A stretch of 64,000 nt of DNA from Nibrella saemangeumensis (GTDB taxonomy: Bacteria; Bacteroidota; Bacteroidia; Cytophagales; Spirosomataceae). Below, in pieces: positions 25,489 to 34,246 of this stretch. The DNA lies in the NCBI RefSeq assembly GCF_039541915.1, contig NZ_BAABHD010000084.1, positions 124,001 through 188,000 on the forward strand, given 5' to 3'. The notes under the pieces were generated by a model that worked only from the letters and a program-made list of their open reading frames with translations, searched no databases and was not told where the DNA came from. Within the stretch, counting starts at the first letter, position 1; the number at the start of each line of letters is the position of its first letter. Made by a program: the position numbers and the translations under genes.

Positions 25489-27429
25489 ATGAACACCGTT
25501 GATGCATCGCTCCTGGAGCGGCTCAATCAGACTATTGACCAGCATATCGACCAGTCGGACTACTCGATTGATGAGTTGTGCGCTGAACTGGGGTTGAGCC
25601 GTTCCGGATTGTTCCGGCTCATTAAACAGCAAACCGGTTTTTCTACCACGCTCTATATCCGGCACCGGCGCCTGCTCAGGGCCCGGCTTTTGCTGGAAAC
25701 AACGGCCCTGCGCGTGGCTGAAATAGCCGACCAGACTGGCTTCAGTACTTCTCAGGACCTCAGCCGCTATTTTGCCGAAACTTTTGGCTGCTCGCCCAGC
25801 GAGTACCGCAAGCAGTCGGCGGAGTCCAGTGCACAGCTAAGCCGTGTTGCCGAACCGGTCGCTGAGCCCGTGCCGCCGTCGGGCGGTGGTGCCGGACCGG
25901 CTCCGTTGCCTCCGGCTGAGCCCTCCGTAGCCGCCACCCCCCGCCGGCGACTGACCGCTATGCAGATAGCGGGCGCGTCTGGATTACTCCTGGTGCTGCT
26001 GGCGCTGATTGGCTGGTATGTGGGCCGGCACGTTGGTACGGACCAGCCTGCCCAGCCGGTCGCCCTGGCCGTGCTGCCGTTTCAGAACACCGGCGATGCC
26101 CAAAGTCAGTACTTCAGCGATGGGGTGATGGAGCAGACGCACCAGTTGCTGACGCTGGTAGAAGGGCTGAAGGTTATTTCGCGGACGTCGACCGCGCAGT
26201 ACGCTCAAACCCGCAAATCGCCGGCGCAGATTGCCGGCGAACTTGGCGTGACCTATCTGCTCACCGGGCAGGTGCGGCAGTGGAATAACCAGGTCCGGCT
26301 GTCGGTGGAACTGGTGCTGGCGGCCGAAAATCAGACCCTGTGGAGCCATACCTACGAAGGGCCGGCCAAAGACATTTTCCGCTTTATAAGCGGAACCGCC
26401 CGCGCCGTAGCCGACGCCCTGAACCAGCAACTCAGCCAGACTACCGCGCAGCGCCTGACGCAACCCCCGACCCACAACCACGATGCCTATACCGAATACC
26501 TGAAAGGGCAATACCTGCTGCTGCCCCGGACCGAAGCCGGGTTAACGGGTAGTCTGGTCAACTTCGACCGGGCCATTGCGCTCGACAGCACCTTTGCCGA
26601 CGCGTATGCCGCTAAAGCACTCGTCCATTTTCTGTTCATCGCCGAAGGCTACGGCCCATCGGACCCCCACCAGAAGCCGGCCGAGACCAACGCGCTGACG
26701 GCCATCCGGCTCAACCCCCGGAACGGCATGGCCTACGCCGTTCTGGCTAACCTGTACCGGGTGCAGAATAAATGGGAGCAGGCCGTTACTACCTACCAGA
26801 TTGCCCTGCGCTATGCGCCTAACGACGCGCAGATTAACTACTGGTACAGCATCACGCTCCGGTCGCTGGGGCAGGTCGATGAGGCCGTGCGCTACAGCAC
26901 CAACGCCCTCGGGCTGGACCCGCTCCATCCGGTTATTCTCATCGGCCACATTGGCAACCTGACCTACGCGAACCGCTTTGCCGAAGCCCGGCAGGCCATT
27001 GCCGAAGGGAGCCGCCTGCACAGCCAGGTGGCCTCGTGGTACTGGGCTACCGGCTACTACTACCTCTACCAGCAGCAATACGCCAAAGCTTACGCCGAGT
27101 TTGCCAAATGCCGGCAGCTCAACCACGATACCGATGTTTACCCGGCCATGATGGCGTATTGCAGCGCCCGGCTGGGCCGGCCCCAGGAAGCCAGGGCCCT
27201 GCTCGACAGCCTGCCCTATGTGCCCGACCAGTATGCCCACCGGGCCATGGTGTATGCCGGACTGGGTAACGCCGACAGTTGCCTGACCTACCTCGAACGC
27301 GGAGCCGAAACCGGCCGGCTGCCCAACTACCTCAAAGTGTCTGTCCTGTTCCGGTTCCTCCACCGGCAGCCCCGCTTCCAGGCCGTGCTCCGGCAGGTGG
27401 GCCTGGAAACCGATAATTTGACCAAATAA
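25489..27429 (+). CDS. Membrane-spanning AraC-type regulator with C-terminal TPR sensor
   Basis: 646 residues in three parts. Residues 1-110 are a complete AraC-type DNA-binding domain with two helix-turn-helix units (YSIDELCAELGLSRSGLFRL; LRVAEIADQTGFSTSQDLSR). A proline-rich linker leads to one membrane helix at about 158-179. The C-terminal part begins with a TolB/adenylate-cyclase-associated-like domain (VALAVLPFQNTGDAQSQYFS) and continues with several TPR units. The topology resembles CadC: DNA binding inside, sensing outside. No kinase is needed, so it is a one-component regulator. The lipoprotein and T9SS beta-helix genes follow on the same strand and are plausible targets, by inference only. 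Confidence 0.85.
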   Translation: MNTVDASLLERLNQTIDQHIDQSDYSIDELCAELGLSRSGLFRLIKQQTGFSTTLYIRHRRLLRARLLLETTALRVAEIADQTGFSTSQDLSRYFAETFGCSPSEYRKQSAESSAQLSRVAEPVAEPVPPSGGGAGPAPLPPAEPSVAATPRRRLTAMQIAGASGLLLVLLALIGWYVGRHVGTDQPAQPVALAVLPFQNTGDAQSQYFSDGVMEQTHQLLTLVEGLKVISRTSTAQYAQTRKSPAQIAGELGVTYLLTGQVRQWNNQVRLSVELVLAAENQTLWSHTYEGPAKDIFRFISGTARAVADALNQQLSQTTAQRLTQPPTHNHDAYTEYLKGQYLLLPRTEAGLTGSLVNFDRAIALDSTFADAYAAKALVHFLFIAEGYGPSDPHQKPAETNALTAIRLNPRNGMAYAVLANLYRVQNKWEQAVTTYQIALRYAPNDAQINYWYSITLRSLGQVDEAVRYSTNALGLDPLHPVILIGHIGNLTYANRFAEARQAIAEGSRLHSQVASWYWATGYYYLYQQQYAKAYAEFAKCRQLNHDTDVYPAMMAYCSARLGRPQEARALLDSLPYVPDQYAHRAMVYAGLGNADSCLTYLERGAETGRLPNYLKVSVLFRFLHRQPRFQAVLRQVGLETDNLTK

Positions 27430-27524
27430 TACACGGCCTGCAACAATACTACACCTTTTTGCCCCAATATACCACGGCTTTTGGCGGCTGACCGGCGAGT
27501 TTTGACCAACCAAACCAACTCGTC

Positions 27525-28043
27525 ATGAAAGCCTTTTTCCTGAGCTGCTGGCTGAGTCTGCTGGGCTGCCGCGAGCCGCCCACCTCCACCGCCGAGCTGA
27601 GCATTGCGTCCCCCGAATACCTGGTGCTGGCCCAGAAGGCGCTGACCTGTCAGGCCGACTTCGACACGCTGGCCTGGGCCGGTTTGCTGGCCGAACGCGT
27701 CGAGTACCAACTGGCCGGACAAGCCCCCGGCTGGCGGGGCAAAGCCGCCGTGCTGGCCGGGTGGAAACACTGGCAGCACCGGGCCGGTATCCAGACCATC
27801 CGGCTCAGCGGCCTCACCCACCTGCCCGTGCAGACGCTGCACCCGCTGCCGCTGATGGGCCGCGCCGGAGTGTATGTGGTCTCCTACTGCCTGGCTCACG
27901 TGCGCTATGCCGACGGCCACCAGACGAGCCGGCCGATTCACCTGTGCTATCATTTCGACGCAGACAAGCGCATTGATGCCGGCTGGCTGTTTATGCCCGA
28001 CCCCGCGCAGGATACCCTTTTACTAACCATAAACAACCACTAA
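27525..28043 (+). CDS. Small lipoprotein, possibly SnoaL/NTF2-like fold
   Basis: 172 residues with a short lipoprotein signal MKAFFLSCWLSLLG-C. The mature part has helical start (ASPEYLVLAQKALTCQADFD), a segment WRGKAAVLAGWKHWQHRAGI, then alternating strands ending CYHFDADKRIDAGWLFMPDP; such order is reminiscent of NTF2/SnoaL-like domains, but the resemblance is weak and no family is claimed firmly. It starts 95 bp after the AraC-TPR gene and ends 12 bp before the beta-helix gene, so the last two are probably co-transcribed. Confidence 0.65.
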   Translation: MKAFFLSCWLSLLGCREPPTSTAELSIASPEYLVLAQKALTCQADFDTLAWAGLLAERVEYQLAGQAPGWRGKAAVLAGWKHWQHRAGIQTIRLSGLTHLPVQTLHPLPLMGRAGVYVVSYCLAHVRYADGHQTSRPIHLCYHFDADKRIDAGWLFMPDPAQDTLLLTINNH

Positions 28044-28055
28044 TCACCAATTCCC

Positions 28056-30677
28056 ATGAAAACCATTTTTTACCTTTCCTTTTGGCTGATGCTGTGCAGC
28101 GTCGGCGTGTCTGTTGCCCAGACCACCCGCTATGTGCGGGCCGGCGGCACGGGCGACGGCTCCTCCTGGAGCCAGGCCAGTGGCGATTTGCAGGCCATGA
28201 TTAACGCCAGCAGCGCCGGCGACCAGGTCTGGGTAGCCGCCGGGGTGTACAAGCCCACCACCAGCACCACCGACCGCAACGCCAGCTTTCAGATGAAGAA
28301 CGGCGTACAAATTCTGGGGGGCTTTCCCGCCACGGGTGACCCTACGCTGGCCGACCGCCCGGCCATTAACCCGGTAGCCGGCATCCCGAGCAGCACCACG
28401 CTTAGTGGCGATATTGACAACGACGGCACTCTGGCGAACAACAGCTACCACCTCTTCTATCATCCATACACCAATCTGAACAGCACGGCCGTGCTGAACG
28501 GCTTTGTGGTCACCGGCGGCAACGCCAATGGCGGGGGCGGGTTGAACAACGGAGACGGCGGGGCCTTCTATAACCTTCAAAGCAGCCCCATGTTGACCAA
28601 CTGTAGTCTGCAAGGCAATTCGGCTACCAAATATGGCGGGGCCTTCTATAACGCTGGCAGCAGCCCCGTGTTGACCAACTGTAGTCTGCAAGGCAATTCG
28701 GCTACCTTATTTGGCGGGGCCTTCTATAACGTTCTTCAAAGCAGCCCCGTGTTGACCAACTGTAGTCTGCAAGGCAATTCGGCTACCTTATATGGCGGGG
28801 CCTTCTATAACCTTCAAAGCAGCAGCCCCGTGTTGACCAACTGTAGTCTGCAAGGCAATTCGGCTAGCAATGGCGGGGCCTTCTACAACTATCTAGGCAG
28901 CAGCCCCGTGTTGACCAACTGTAGTCTGCAAGGCAATTCGGCTACTGGTGCTGGCGGGGCCGTCTTCAACTATGGTGAAAGGGACAACATTCAGTTGACC
29001 AACTGTAGTCTGGTGGGCAATTTGGCTAACGCAGGCGGGGCCTTCTTCGGCCTTCAAGGCAGCAGCCCCGTGTTGGCCAACTGTAGTCTGGTGGGCAATT
29101 CGGCTAACGTTGGCGGGGCCTTCTACAGCTTTCAAGGCAGCCCTCACTTAACCAACTGCAGTCTACAGGGCAATTCGGCTACCTTATATGGCGGGGCCTT
29201 CCTCAACGATTTCAGCAGCCCCGTGTTAACCAACTGTAGTCTGCAAGGCAATTCGGCTACTGGTGCTGGCGGAGCCTTCTACAACACTGGTTACCTCAAT
29301 GTAACCCTGGCAAACTGTGTGGTGTTTAACAATGGGGGAGCCAACACCGTCTTTAATACTACCGACTCTGGCGTTAACAGCGCCACCACCACCGCCCGCT
29401 ACAGCCTGCTGGACAACACCACCGGCGTAGACATCAGCGGGCCGGGCAACCTCACCACCACCACCTCGCCCTTTACGTCAACGGCCAGCGTAGCACTGGC
29501 CGCCGGGTCACCGGCCATCAACGCCGGGGATGTAGCCAGCTATACGGCTGTGGGTGGCCCGGCTACCGACCTGGCCGGTAACCCCCGTATTGTGGGCGGC
29601 CGCATCGACATGGGCGCGGTGGAGTTCCAGGAGACAACCTGCACCACCCCGGTACTGACGGCCGTTAAAACGCCATTGGACCCGGTGGCCATTACCACAC
29701 CGGTTACCCTGACCATCAGCTATGCCGAGACCAACGTCACCTCCGCCACCATCACCTGGGGCGATGCCACAGCGGACCAGACCGTGGGCAATCCGTCGGC
29801 TCCCCAGTCACATACCTACGCCAGGCCGGGCGTCTATACCATCAGTGTGCGCATCGGCAATGACTGTGGGCTGAGCAGTGCGACCGTGATGGCCCTGCAG
29901 TACGTGGTGGTGTATGACCCTTCGGCCGGCTTTGTCACCGGCGGGGGCTGGATTGATTCGCCGGTAGTGAGTACCACCGCCTGTGCTTCCTGCACCTTTA
30001 TGCAGGTGGGGGGCCGGGCCAACTTCGGCTTTGAGGCTAAGTACCAGAAAGGCCAGAGCATCCCCGCAGGCAATACCGAGTTTAAGTTCAGGGCCGGGGG
30101 GCTGGACTTCCGCAGCACCGCCTACGAATGGCTGGTAGTGGCCGGCAACAAGGCCCAGTACAAGGGCACGGGCAGCGTCAACGGCCAGAGCGGTTACGGC
30201 TTCATGCTGACGGCCACCGACGGTGACCTCAACAAAACCAAAGGCCCCGACCGCTTCCGCATCAAAATCTGGCAGGTCAGCAGCGGCCAGACCGTCTACG
30301 ACAACCAGTATGGCGCTGGCGACACCGCCGACCCAACGACGGTGATCGGGGGTGGTTCCATTGTCATCCACGACCCCAGCGGCAAGAATGCCCGCGAGGC
30401 CTATAGTCTGCCGGTCAGCGCCGAAGTGGTGCAGGTGGTGGTAGCGCCCAATCCGGTGGAGCAGGTGCTGGCGGTTGAGGTGCGGGGCCTGAGCGGGCAG
30501 GCACAGCTACACCTGGTAGATGTGCAGGGCCGTCAGCGGGGAAGCTGGTCAGTGGAGCCGGTGAACGGGATAGGGCATCTGCGGACGGAGGCCGGCCACC
30601 TGCCCACGGGCGTTTACCTGTTGCAGGTAGAGACCACAGACGGGGTACTTAGCCGTCAGCGGGTGCTGAAGCGGTAG
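28056..30677 (+). CDS. T9SS-secreted parallel beta-helix surface protein with near-identical repeats and PKD domain
   Basis: 873 residues. Signal peptide MKTIFYLSFWLMLCSVGVSVAQ is followed by a right-handed beta-helix start (RYVRAGGTGDGSSWSQASGD, a polymorphic-outer-membrane/choice-of-anchor pattern). Nine units with NCSL[QV]GN and GGA[FV] then occupy about residues 175-410. A choice-of-anchor-Q-like block follows (LAAGSPAINAGD, RIDMGAVEF), then a PKD-like domain (about 545-615), a GFVTGGGWIDSP domain, and a C-terminal type IX sorting domain beginning VVVAPNPVEQVL and ending GVYLLQVETTDGVLSRQRV. It should be exported through T9SS to the surface; adhesion or polymer binding is an inference. 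Confidence 0.9.
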   Translation: MKTIFYLSFWLMLCSVGVSVAQTTRYVRAGGTGDGSSWSQASGDLQAMINASSAGDQVWVAAGVYKPTTSTTDRNASFQMKNGVQILGGFPATGDPTLADRPAINPVAGIPSSTTLSGDIDNDGTLANNSYHLFYHPYTNLNSTAVLNGFVVTGGNANGGGGLNNGDGGAFYNLQSSPMLTNCSLQGNSATKYGGAFYNAGSSPVLTNCSLQGNSATLFGGAFYNVLQSSPVLTNCSLQGNSATLYGGAFYNLQSSSPVLTNCSLQGNSASNGGAFYNYLGSSPVLTNCSLQGNSATGAGGAVFNYGERDNIQLTNCSLVGNLANAGGAFFGLQGSSPVLANCSLVGNSANVGGAFYSFQGSPHLTNCSLQGNSATLYGGAFLNDFSSPVLTNCSLQGNSATGAGGAFYNTGYLNVTLANCVVFNNGGANTVFNTTDSGVNSATTTARYSLLDNTTGVDISGPGNLTTTTSPFTSTASVALAAGSPAINAGDVASYTAVGGPATDLAGNPRIVGGRIDMGAVEFQETTCTTPVLTAVKTPLDPVAITTPVTLTISYAETNVTSATITWGDATADQTVGNPSAPQSHTYARPGVYTISVRIGNDCGLSSATVMALQYVVVYDPSAGFVTGGGWIDSPVVSTTACASCTFMQVGGRANFGFEAKYQKGQSIPAGNTEFKFRAGGLDFRSTAYEWLVVAGNKAQYKGTGSVNGQSGYGFMLTATDGDLNKTKGPDRFRIKIWQVSSGQTVYDNQYGAGDTADPTTVIGGGSIVIHDPSGKNAREAYSLPVSAEVVQVVVAPNPVEQVLAVEVRGLSGQAQLHLVDVQGRQRGSWSVEPVNGIGHLRTEAGHLPTGVYLLQVETTDGVLSRQRVLKR
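28581..29285 (+). repeat. Tandem coding repeats of about 66-87 bp in the beta-helix gene
   Basis: The phrases AGCAGCCCCGTGTTGACCAA, CTGTAGTCTGCAAGGCAATT and GGCGGGGCCTTCTA recur almost unchanged through the stretch, giving nine NCSL units of 22-29 residues. Third-codon positions are conserved too, so copies are recent or homogenised by recombination. Units 6 and 7 (NCSLVGN) have diverged most. Confidence 0.9.
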
Positions 30678-30683
30678 GGTTGC

Positions 30684-30728
30684 CAGTGGGCAGATTACAG
30701 GAACAGCTTTTCTGCCTACTGCCCACTG
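30684..30728. repeat. 10-bp perfect inverted repeat after the beta-helix gene
   Basis: CAGTGGGCAG (30684-30693) and CTGCCCACTG (30719-30728) flank 25 bases. It lies 7 bp after the stop at 30677 and before the separate intrinsic terminator. The sequence has the look of a dispersed intergenic element. Confidence 0.5.
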
Positions 30729-30750
30729 CTTACCAGGAACTGCCGCTGGT

Positions 30751-30796
30751 AAAAAAGAAGCCGGAAAACGCTTCAACGTTTTTCCGGCTTCTTTTT
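30751..30796. terminator. Bidirectional intrinsic terminator
   Basis: AAAAGAAGCCGGAAAA and TTTTCCGGCTTCTTTT form a long stem with A- and T-runs at its base in both directions, between the convergent beta-helix gene (ends 30677) and the gene at 30832. Confidence 0.88.
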
Positions 30797-30831
30797 CCGC
30801 TGAATAATGAGCGGCTTACATATTTTCATGG

Positions 30832-32094
30832 CTACGTCTTCTGCTTCTTTTTTTTAGCGGCCGGAAACAGAATATTATTCAGGATGAGCCGGTACCCGGC
30901 CGAGTTCGGGTGCAGGTTCAGATCGGTCGGATCTTCGCCAATTTCGTGGCGGTAGTCTTCGGGGTCATGGCCGCCGTAGAAGGTAAAGAAGCCTTTGCCG
31001 TAGGGGCTGTGAATGTAACGGGCTTCGTTGGCCGACCGGTTTTCGGCCATGACCACCACTTCCGGTTTAATGTAGGCTTTCTTGAACGCGGTCGTCTGGC
31101 CCATAAACCCTTTTATCACGTTCATGTGGTTCTGGGTCAGCATGGTCGGAATCGGATCCCACTTGGCTGAGAACTGGAACAGCGAAAAGTAATCGTTATG
31201 TTCGCTCAGGCCCCGCTCTTCGGGCTGGTTGTCGATGTTGGAGAATTCGATCAGGTACGGGTTGGTGTATACCTGGAAGTTGCGGAAAGCGAACGTCTGG
31301 CTGAAGTCCAGTTTCTGGTTGGCGCTTGGATCAAACGGGTCGCCGTCGTAGAAAGAATCGACCATGTCGGTATTCTGAGCGGCCAGGGAAATGTCGAACG
31401 TATCGGTGGCGTTGCACATGGCGAACATGTAGCCGCCACCGAGGCAGAAGTCCCGGATTTTTTTTACCACCGCCAGTTTCAGCTGGGGTACTTTGGTAAA
31501 GCCAAATTTACGGGTAATCTCTTCGGCTTCGCGCTTCTGGGCAATGTACCAGGGCTGATCGCGGAAATGGAAGAACTTACCATATTGGCCGGTAAAATCT
31601 TCGTGGTGGAGGTGCAGCCAGTCATATTCCGGCAGCTTGGCGTTCATCACCTCTTCGTCGAAAATAATATCGTAGGGGATCTCGGCGTACGTCATCACCA
31701 GCGTTACGGCATCATCCCACGGTTGCTTGGTTTTGGGCGAGTAGACCGCAATTTTAGGGGCTTTCTGGAGCTTAACGGCGTCCATGTTGGCGTCGGGAGC
31801 CGCAATCTGATTCAGGATCTGGGCGGCCTGGGCTTCGGAGATTACCTCAAAGCTGACGCCCCGGATGGTCATCTCGCTGGCAAACTTCTGCGTATGCGGC
31901 AACATAAAACTGCCACCCCGGAAGTTGAGGAGCCAGTCTATTTCGGTCTCATATTGTTTAAGCACCCAATAAGCGATACCATATGCTTTCAGGTGGTTTT
32001 TCTGATGCTCATCCATCGGAATCAGAATCCGCGATGCCTGTGCCTGGATGGCCAGGGTCAGGAAAAGGATGAGCGGTAAGAGCAACCGTTTCAT
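30832..32094 (-). CDS. Conserved secreted Bacteroidota protein (often labelled asparagine synthetase B without domain support)
   Basis: 420 residues with signal peptide MKRLLLPLILFLTLAIQAQA, followed by SRILIPMDEHQKNHLKAYGI. Homologues that begin this way are commonly named asparagine synthetase B in databases, but no glutaminase Cys2 start or ATP-pyrophosphatase motif is visible, so I do not accept that function. Segments such as KIAVYSPKTKQPWDDAVTLV and YDWLHLHHEDFTGQYG, with a strand-turn-GG element (CLGGGYMFAMCNATD), suggest a class I glutamine-amidotransferase-like fold as in ThuA proteins. Exported; substrate unknown. Confidence 0.7.
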   Translation of the reverse strand: MKRLLLPLILFLTLAIQAQASRILIPMDEHQKNHLKAYGIAYWVLKQYETEIDWLLNFRGGSFMLPHTQKFASEMTIRGVSFEVISEAQAAQILNQIAAPDANMDAVKLQKAPKIAVYSPKTKQPWDDAVTLVMTYAEIPYDIIFDEEVMNAKLPEYDWLHLHHEDFTGQYGKFFHFRDQPWYIAQKREAEEITRKFGFTKVPQLKLAVVKKIRDFCLGGGYMFAMCNATDTFDISLAAQNTDMVDSFYDGDPFDPSANQKLDFSQTFAFRNFQVYTNPYLIEFSNIDNQPEERGLSEHNDYFSLFQFSAKWDPIPTMLTQNHMNVIKGFMGQTTAFKKAYIKPEVVVMAENRSANEARYIHSPYGKGFFTFYGGHDPEDYRHEIGEDPTDLNLHPNSAGYRLILNNILFPAAKKKKQKT

Positions 32095-32212
32095 TGGTTT
32101 AGAGATAACAGTGTTTCTGGGTAACTTGCGCGGAGTAACGCAGGTACCGTTTGCGTAACGCTAGTAAAGATATACCAAAAAACGGTTTTTCCACCGAAAA
32201 GTTGTCAGACAC

Positions 32213-33451
32213 ATGAATTTGCTGGAGAATGTTCGTGAAGGGTTACGCTCCATTGCCGGCAACCGGTTGCGGACCGTGCTGACCTCGCTGATCATCGCCA
32301 TCGGCATTACGTCGCTGGTGGGGATTCTGACCGCCATTGATGGTATTCAAAACTCCGTCGACAGCAGTTTTGCCGGGCTGGGGGCCAATACCTTCAATAT
32401 TACAGTTCGCCAGGATTTCGGGCGGTTTGGGGGGCGGGCCATTAACCGAAACAAACCCATTGACTACCGGCAGGCGGTCGGTTTCAAACGGCGGTTCCCC
32501 TACGGTGCTACCATTTCCATTGCCACCCAGGTGTCGGGCGCGGTCCAGGTGAAGTACGGCTCCAAAAAGACAAACCCGAACATTCGGGTCATTGGCGTCG
32601 ATGACACCTATCTGACCGTAAAAGGGTATAAACTGGAAAGTGGGCGGGACTTCTCGGCCAACGACCTGCAAAAATCGGTGAACGTTGCCATCATCGGCAA
32701 TGAGTTGGTGACTACGCTGTTTCCCAAAAACACCAATCCGCTGAACCAGGAGATCCGCGTCATGGGGTCGCAGTATAAAATCATCGGCGTACTGGACAAG
32801 AAAGGCAGTCTGACCGGAGCGGGGGATGACCGGGTGGTGCTGGTGCCGCTCGACAATGGCAGGGCGCTGGCGGGAACCCGCACGCTCTCTTTTGACATCA
32901 CCGCGTCGGTTACGGATCTGGCCAACCAGGAGATTGCCATGGAAGAAGCCAGGGGCGTTATGCGTCTTATCCGGCGTGACCCCCTTGGCAAGCCTGATTC
33001 CTTTGAGATTGAGCGGGCCGATGCCCTGGCCAAAAACGTCGGCCAGATTACCGATTACCTCCGTATCGGCGGATTCGGCATCGGCTTTATCACGTTACTC
33101 GGAGCCGCTATTGCGCTGATGAACATCATGCTGGTATCGGTTACCGAGCGGACCCGTGAAATCGGCATTCGGAAGTCACTGGGTGCAACGCCCAAACGCA
33201 TCCGAGAGCAGTTCCTGATCGAAGCCGTCGTGATCTGCTTTATGGGCGGTGTTGGTGGCATTGTGCTGGGACTAGGCATTGGCAACCTGATCGCGCTGGT
33301 GATCAGCCAGGGGCGGGGCGGGTTTGTGGTGCCCTGGGGCTGGATGGGCCTGGGCATTGTCGTCTGCGTGGGCGTCGGCCTGTTTTCCGGCATTTATCCG
33401 GCGTTTAAAGCCTCCCGGCTCGATCCGATTGAAGCGCTTCGGTATGAGTGA
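32213..33451 (+). CDS. MacB/FtsX-type ABC transporter permease, orphan
   Basis: 412 residues with the MacB-like layout: an N-terminal helix (LRTVLTSLIIAIGITSLVGIL), a large periplasmic domain (about 45-270) and three C-terminal helices (FGIGFITLLGAAIALMNIML; VVICFMGGVGGIVLGLGIGN; GLGIVVCVGVGLFSGIYPAF). TERTREIGIRKSLGATPKRI is the conserved coupling region. Such permeases act in export or mechanotransmission with a separate MacB-like ATPase. None is adjacent, so the partner must be encoded elsewhere. Divergent from the gene at 32094. Confidence 0.9.
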   Translation: MNLLENVREGLRSIAGNRLRTVLTSLIIAIGITSLVGILTAIDGIQNSVDSSFAGLGANTFNITVRQDFGRFGGRAINRNKPIDYRQAVGFKRRFPYGATISIATQVSGAVQVKYGSKKTNPNIRVIGVDDTYLTVKGYKLESGRDFSANDLQKSVNVAIIGNELVTTLFPKNTNPLNQEIRVMGSQYKIIGVLDKKGSLTGAGDDRVVLVPLDNGRALAGTRTLSFDITASVTDLANQEIAMEEARGVMRLIRRDPLGKPDSFEIERADALAKNVGQITDYLRIGGFGIGFITLLGAAIALMNIMLVSVTERTREIGIRKSLGATPKRIREQFLIEAVVICFMGGVGGIVLGLGIGNLIALVISQGRGGFVVPWGWMGLGIVVCVGVGLFSGIYPAFKASRLDPIEALRYE

Positions 33452-33582
33452 AGAGTACAGAGTGATGACGGGGTCGCCCGGCGGTTACGAATTGGGACGA
33501 GGTCAGCTGATGGGTATGAGTGGGTTAGCTCAAACCGGCAAATTTTATTTATTATTCATGATCCATTATTCTTTGCTGTTTC

Positions 33583-33590
33583 TATATTTG
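33583..33590 (+). promoter_or_regulatory. Candidate -7 promoter box for tRNA-Leu
   Basis: TATATTTG is a full match to TAnnTTTG, 44 bp upstream of the mature tRNA 5' end. The -33 region is weak. Confidence 0.5.
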
Positions 33591-33634
33591 CACTCCCATC
33601 GTCGTAGCGGCTTGCCGTTGCGACCGATTCAGAA

Positions 33635-33718
33635 GCCGGGATGGCGGAATCGGTAGACGCGTTGGTCTCAAACACCAATGTCTGCAAGGACATGCCGGTT
33701 CGAGTCCGGCTCCCGGTA
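33635..33718 (+). tRNA. tRNA-Leu, anticodon CAA
   Basis: An 84-nt class II cloverleaf. The acceptor is GCCGGGA against TCCCGGT (last pair G-U) with discriminator A. The D-arm is in TGGCGGAATCGGTAGACGC. The anticodon stem TTGGT/ACCAA carries loop CTCAAAC, giving CAA for codon UUG. A long variable arm (TGTC/GACA) follows, then T-arm GCCGG-TTCGAGT-CCGGC. The CCA tail is not encoded. Confidence 0.95.
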
Positions 33719-34246
33719 CTTTAAAGAGGTCACAATTTGCTGTTTATCAGTAGGTTGTGATCTTTTGTTTTTGATTTAGTGAAACAATTCTTTCCTATAA
33801 CCTTAGGTTTTTCACGTAAAACCGGGCAGCCGTAGTGCATTCCGATTCGTCGATGCGTCCGGTTCAATTCGGCCTGTTGATAGCTCTACACGCATACTCC
33901 CTCCATACATTCTGAAACTTCTGGCCCTGCTCTTGTGCGAATTTAACCGGAATGCTATGGCCTACAATCAGGGTGGGCATGGCAGGCTCTTTTCACAAAG
34001 AGGCTTACAGTACTATTCCAGCTCTTTACCGTTTGCTAAAAGCCTGCTGTTTGTGGAATTATTGAACATAGTAGTAGCAGTAAGTCAATGTATTTGACTA
34101 AATTTAAGATACGTTGCGTTGCTATTTCTGAATCTATTATGAGCGTATTCTGCTGTCAGGTCTGCCTTAGTCCTTCTACGAATACCTTTGAGCGAAAGCT
34201 AGGGCCTTTCGTACTCATGTATCACTACTTTGCCAAGTTATGACGT
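33719..34246. other. 528-bp stretch with no convincing gene, start of an AT-rich block
   Basis: Nothing here reads as a full gene. The only open frame with natural-looking composition is a minus-strand 38-codon one (33864-33980; MPTLIVGHSIPVKFAQEQGQ at the start), preceded by an in-frame stop and matching no family I know; it could be a remnant. No repeat of the tRNA 3' end and no integrase fragment were seen. Base composition drops compared with the flanking core genes. Confidence 0.5.

Noticed and set aside
26542..27513. 323-codon minus-strand frame over the AraC-TPR gene
   Set aside because: The plus-strand TPR pattern is clear; the antisense frame has no motif and follows from high G+C.
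28581..29285. Possible CRISPR array, because of regular near-identical repeats
   Set aside because: Repeats are in frame with a long ORF, units vary in length, spacers are not unique, and no cas genes are near.
30832..32094. Asparagine synthetase B
   Set aside because: The protein has a signal peptide and lacks both the N-terminal Cys glutaminase and the ATP-pyrophosphatase motif.
33864..33980. 38-codon minus-strand frame beside tRNA-Leu
   Set aside because: Too short, stop just upstream, no family match; noted only as a possible remnant.
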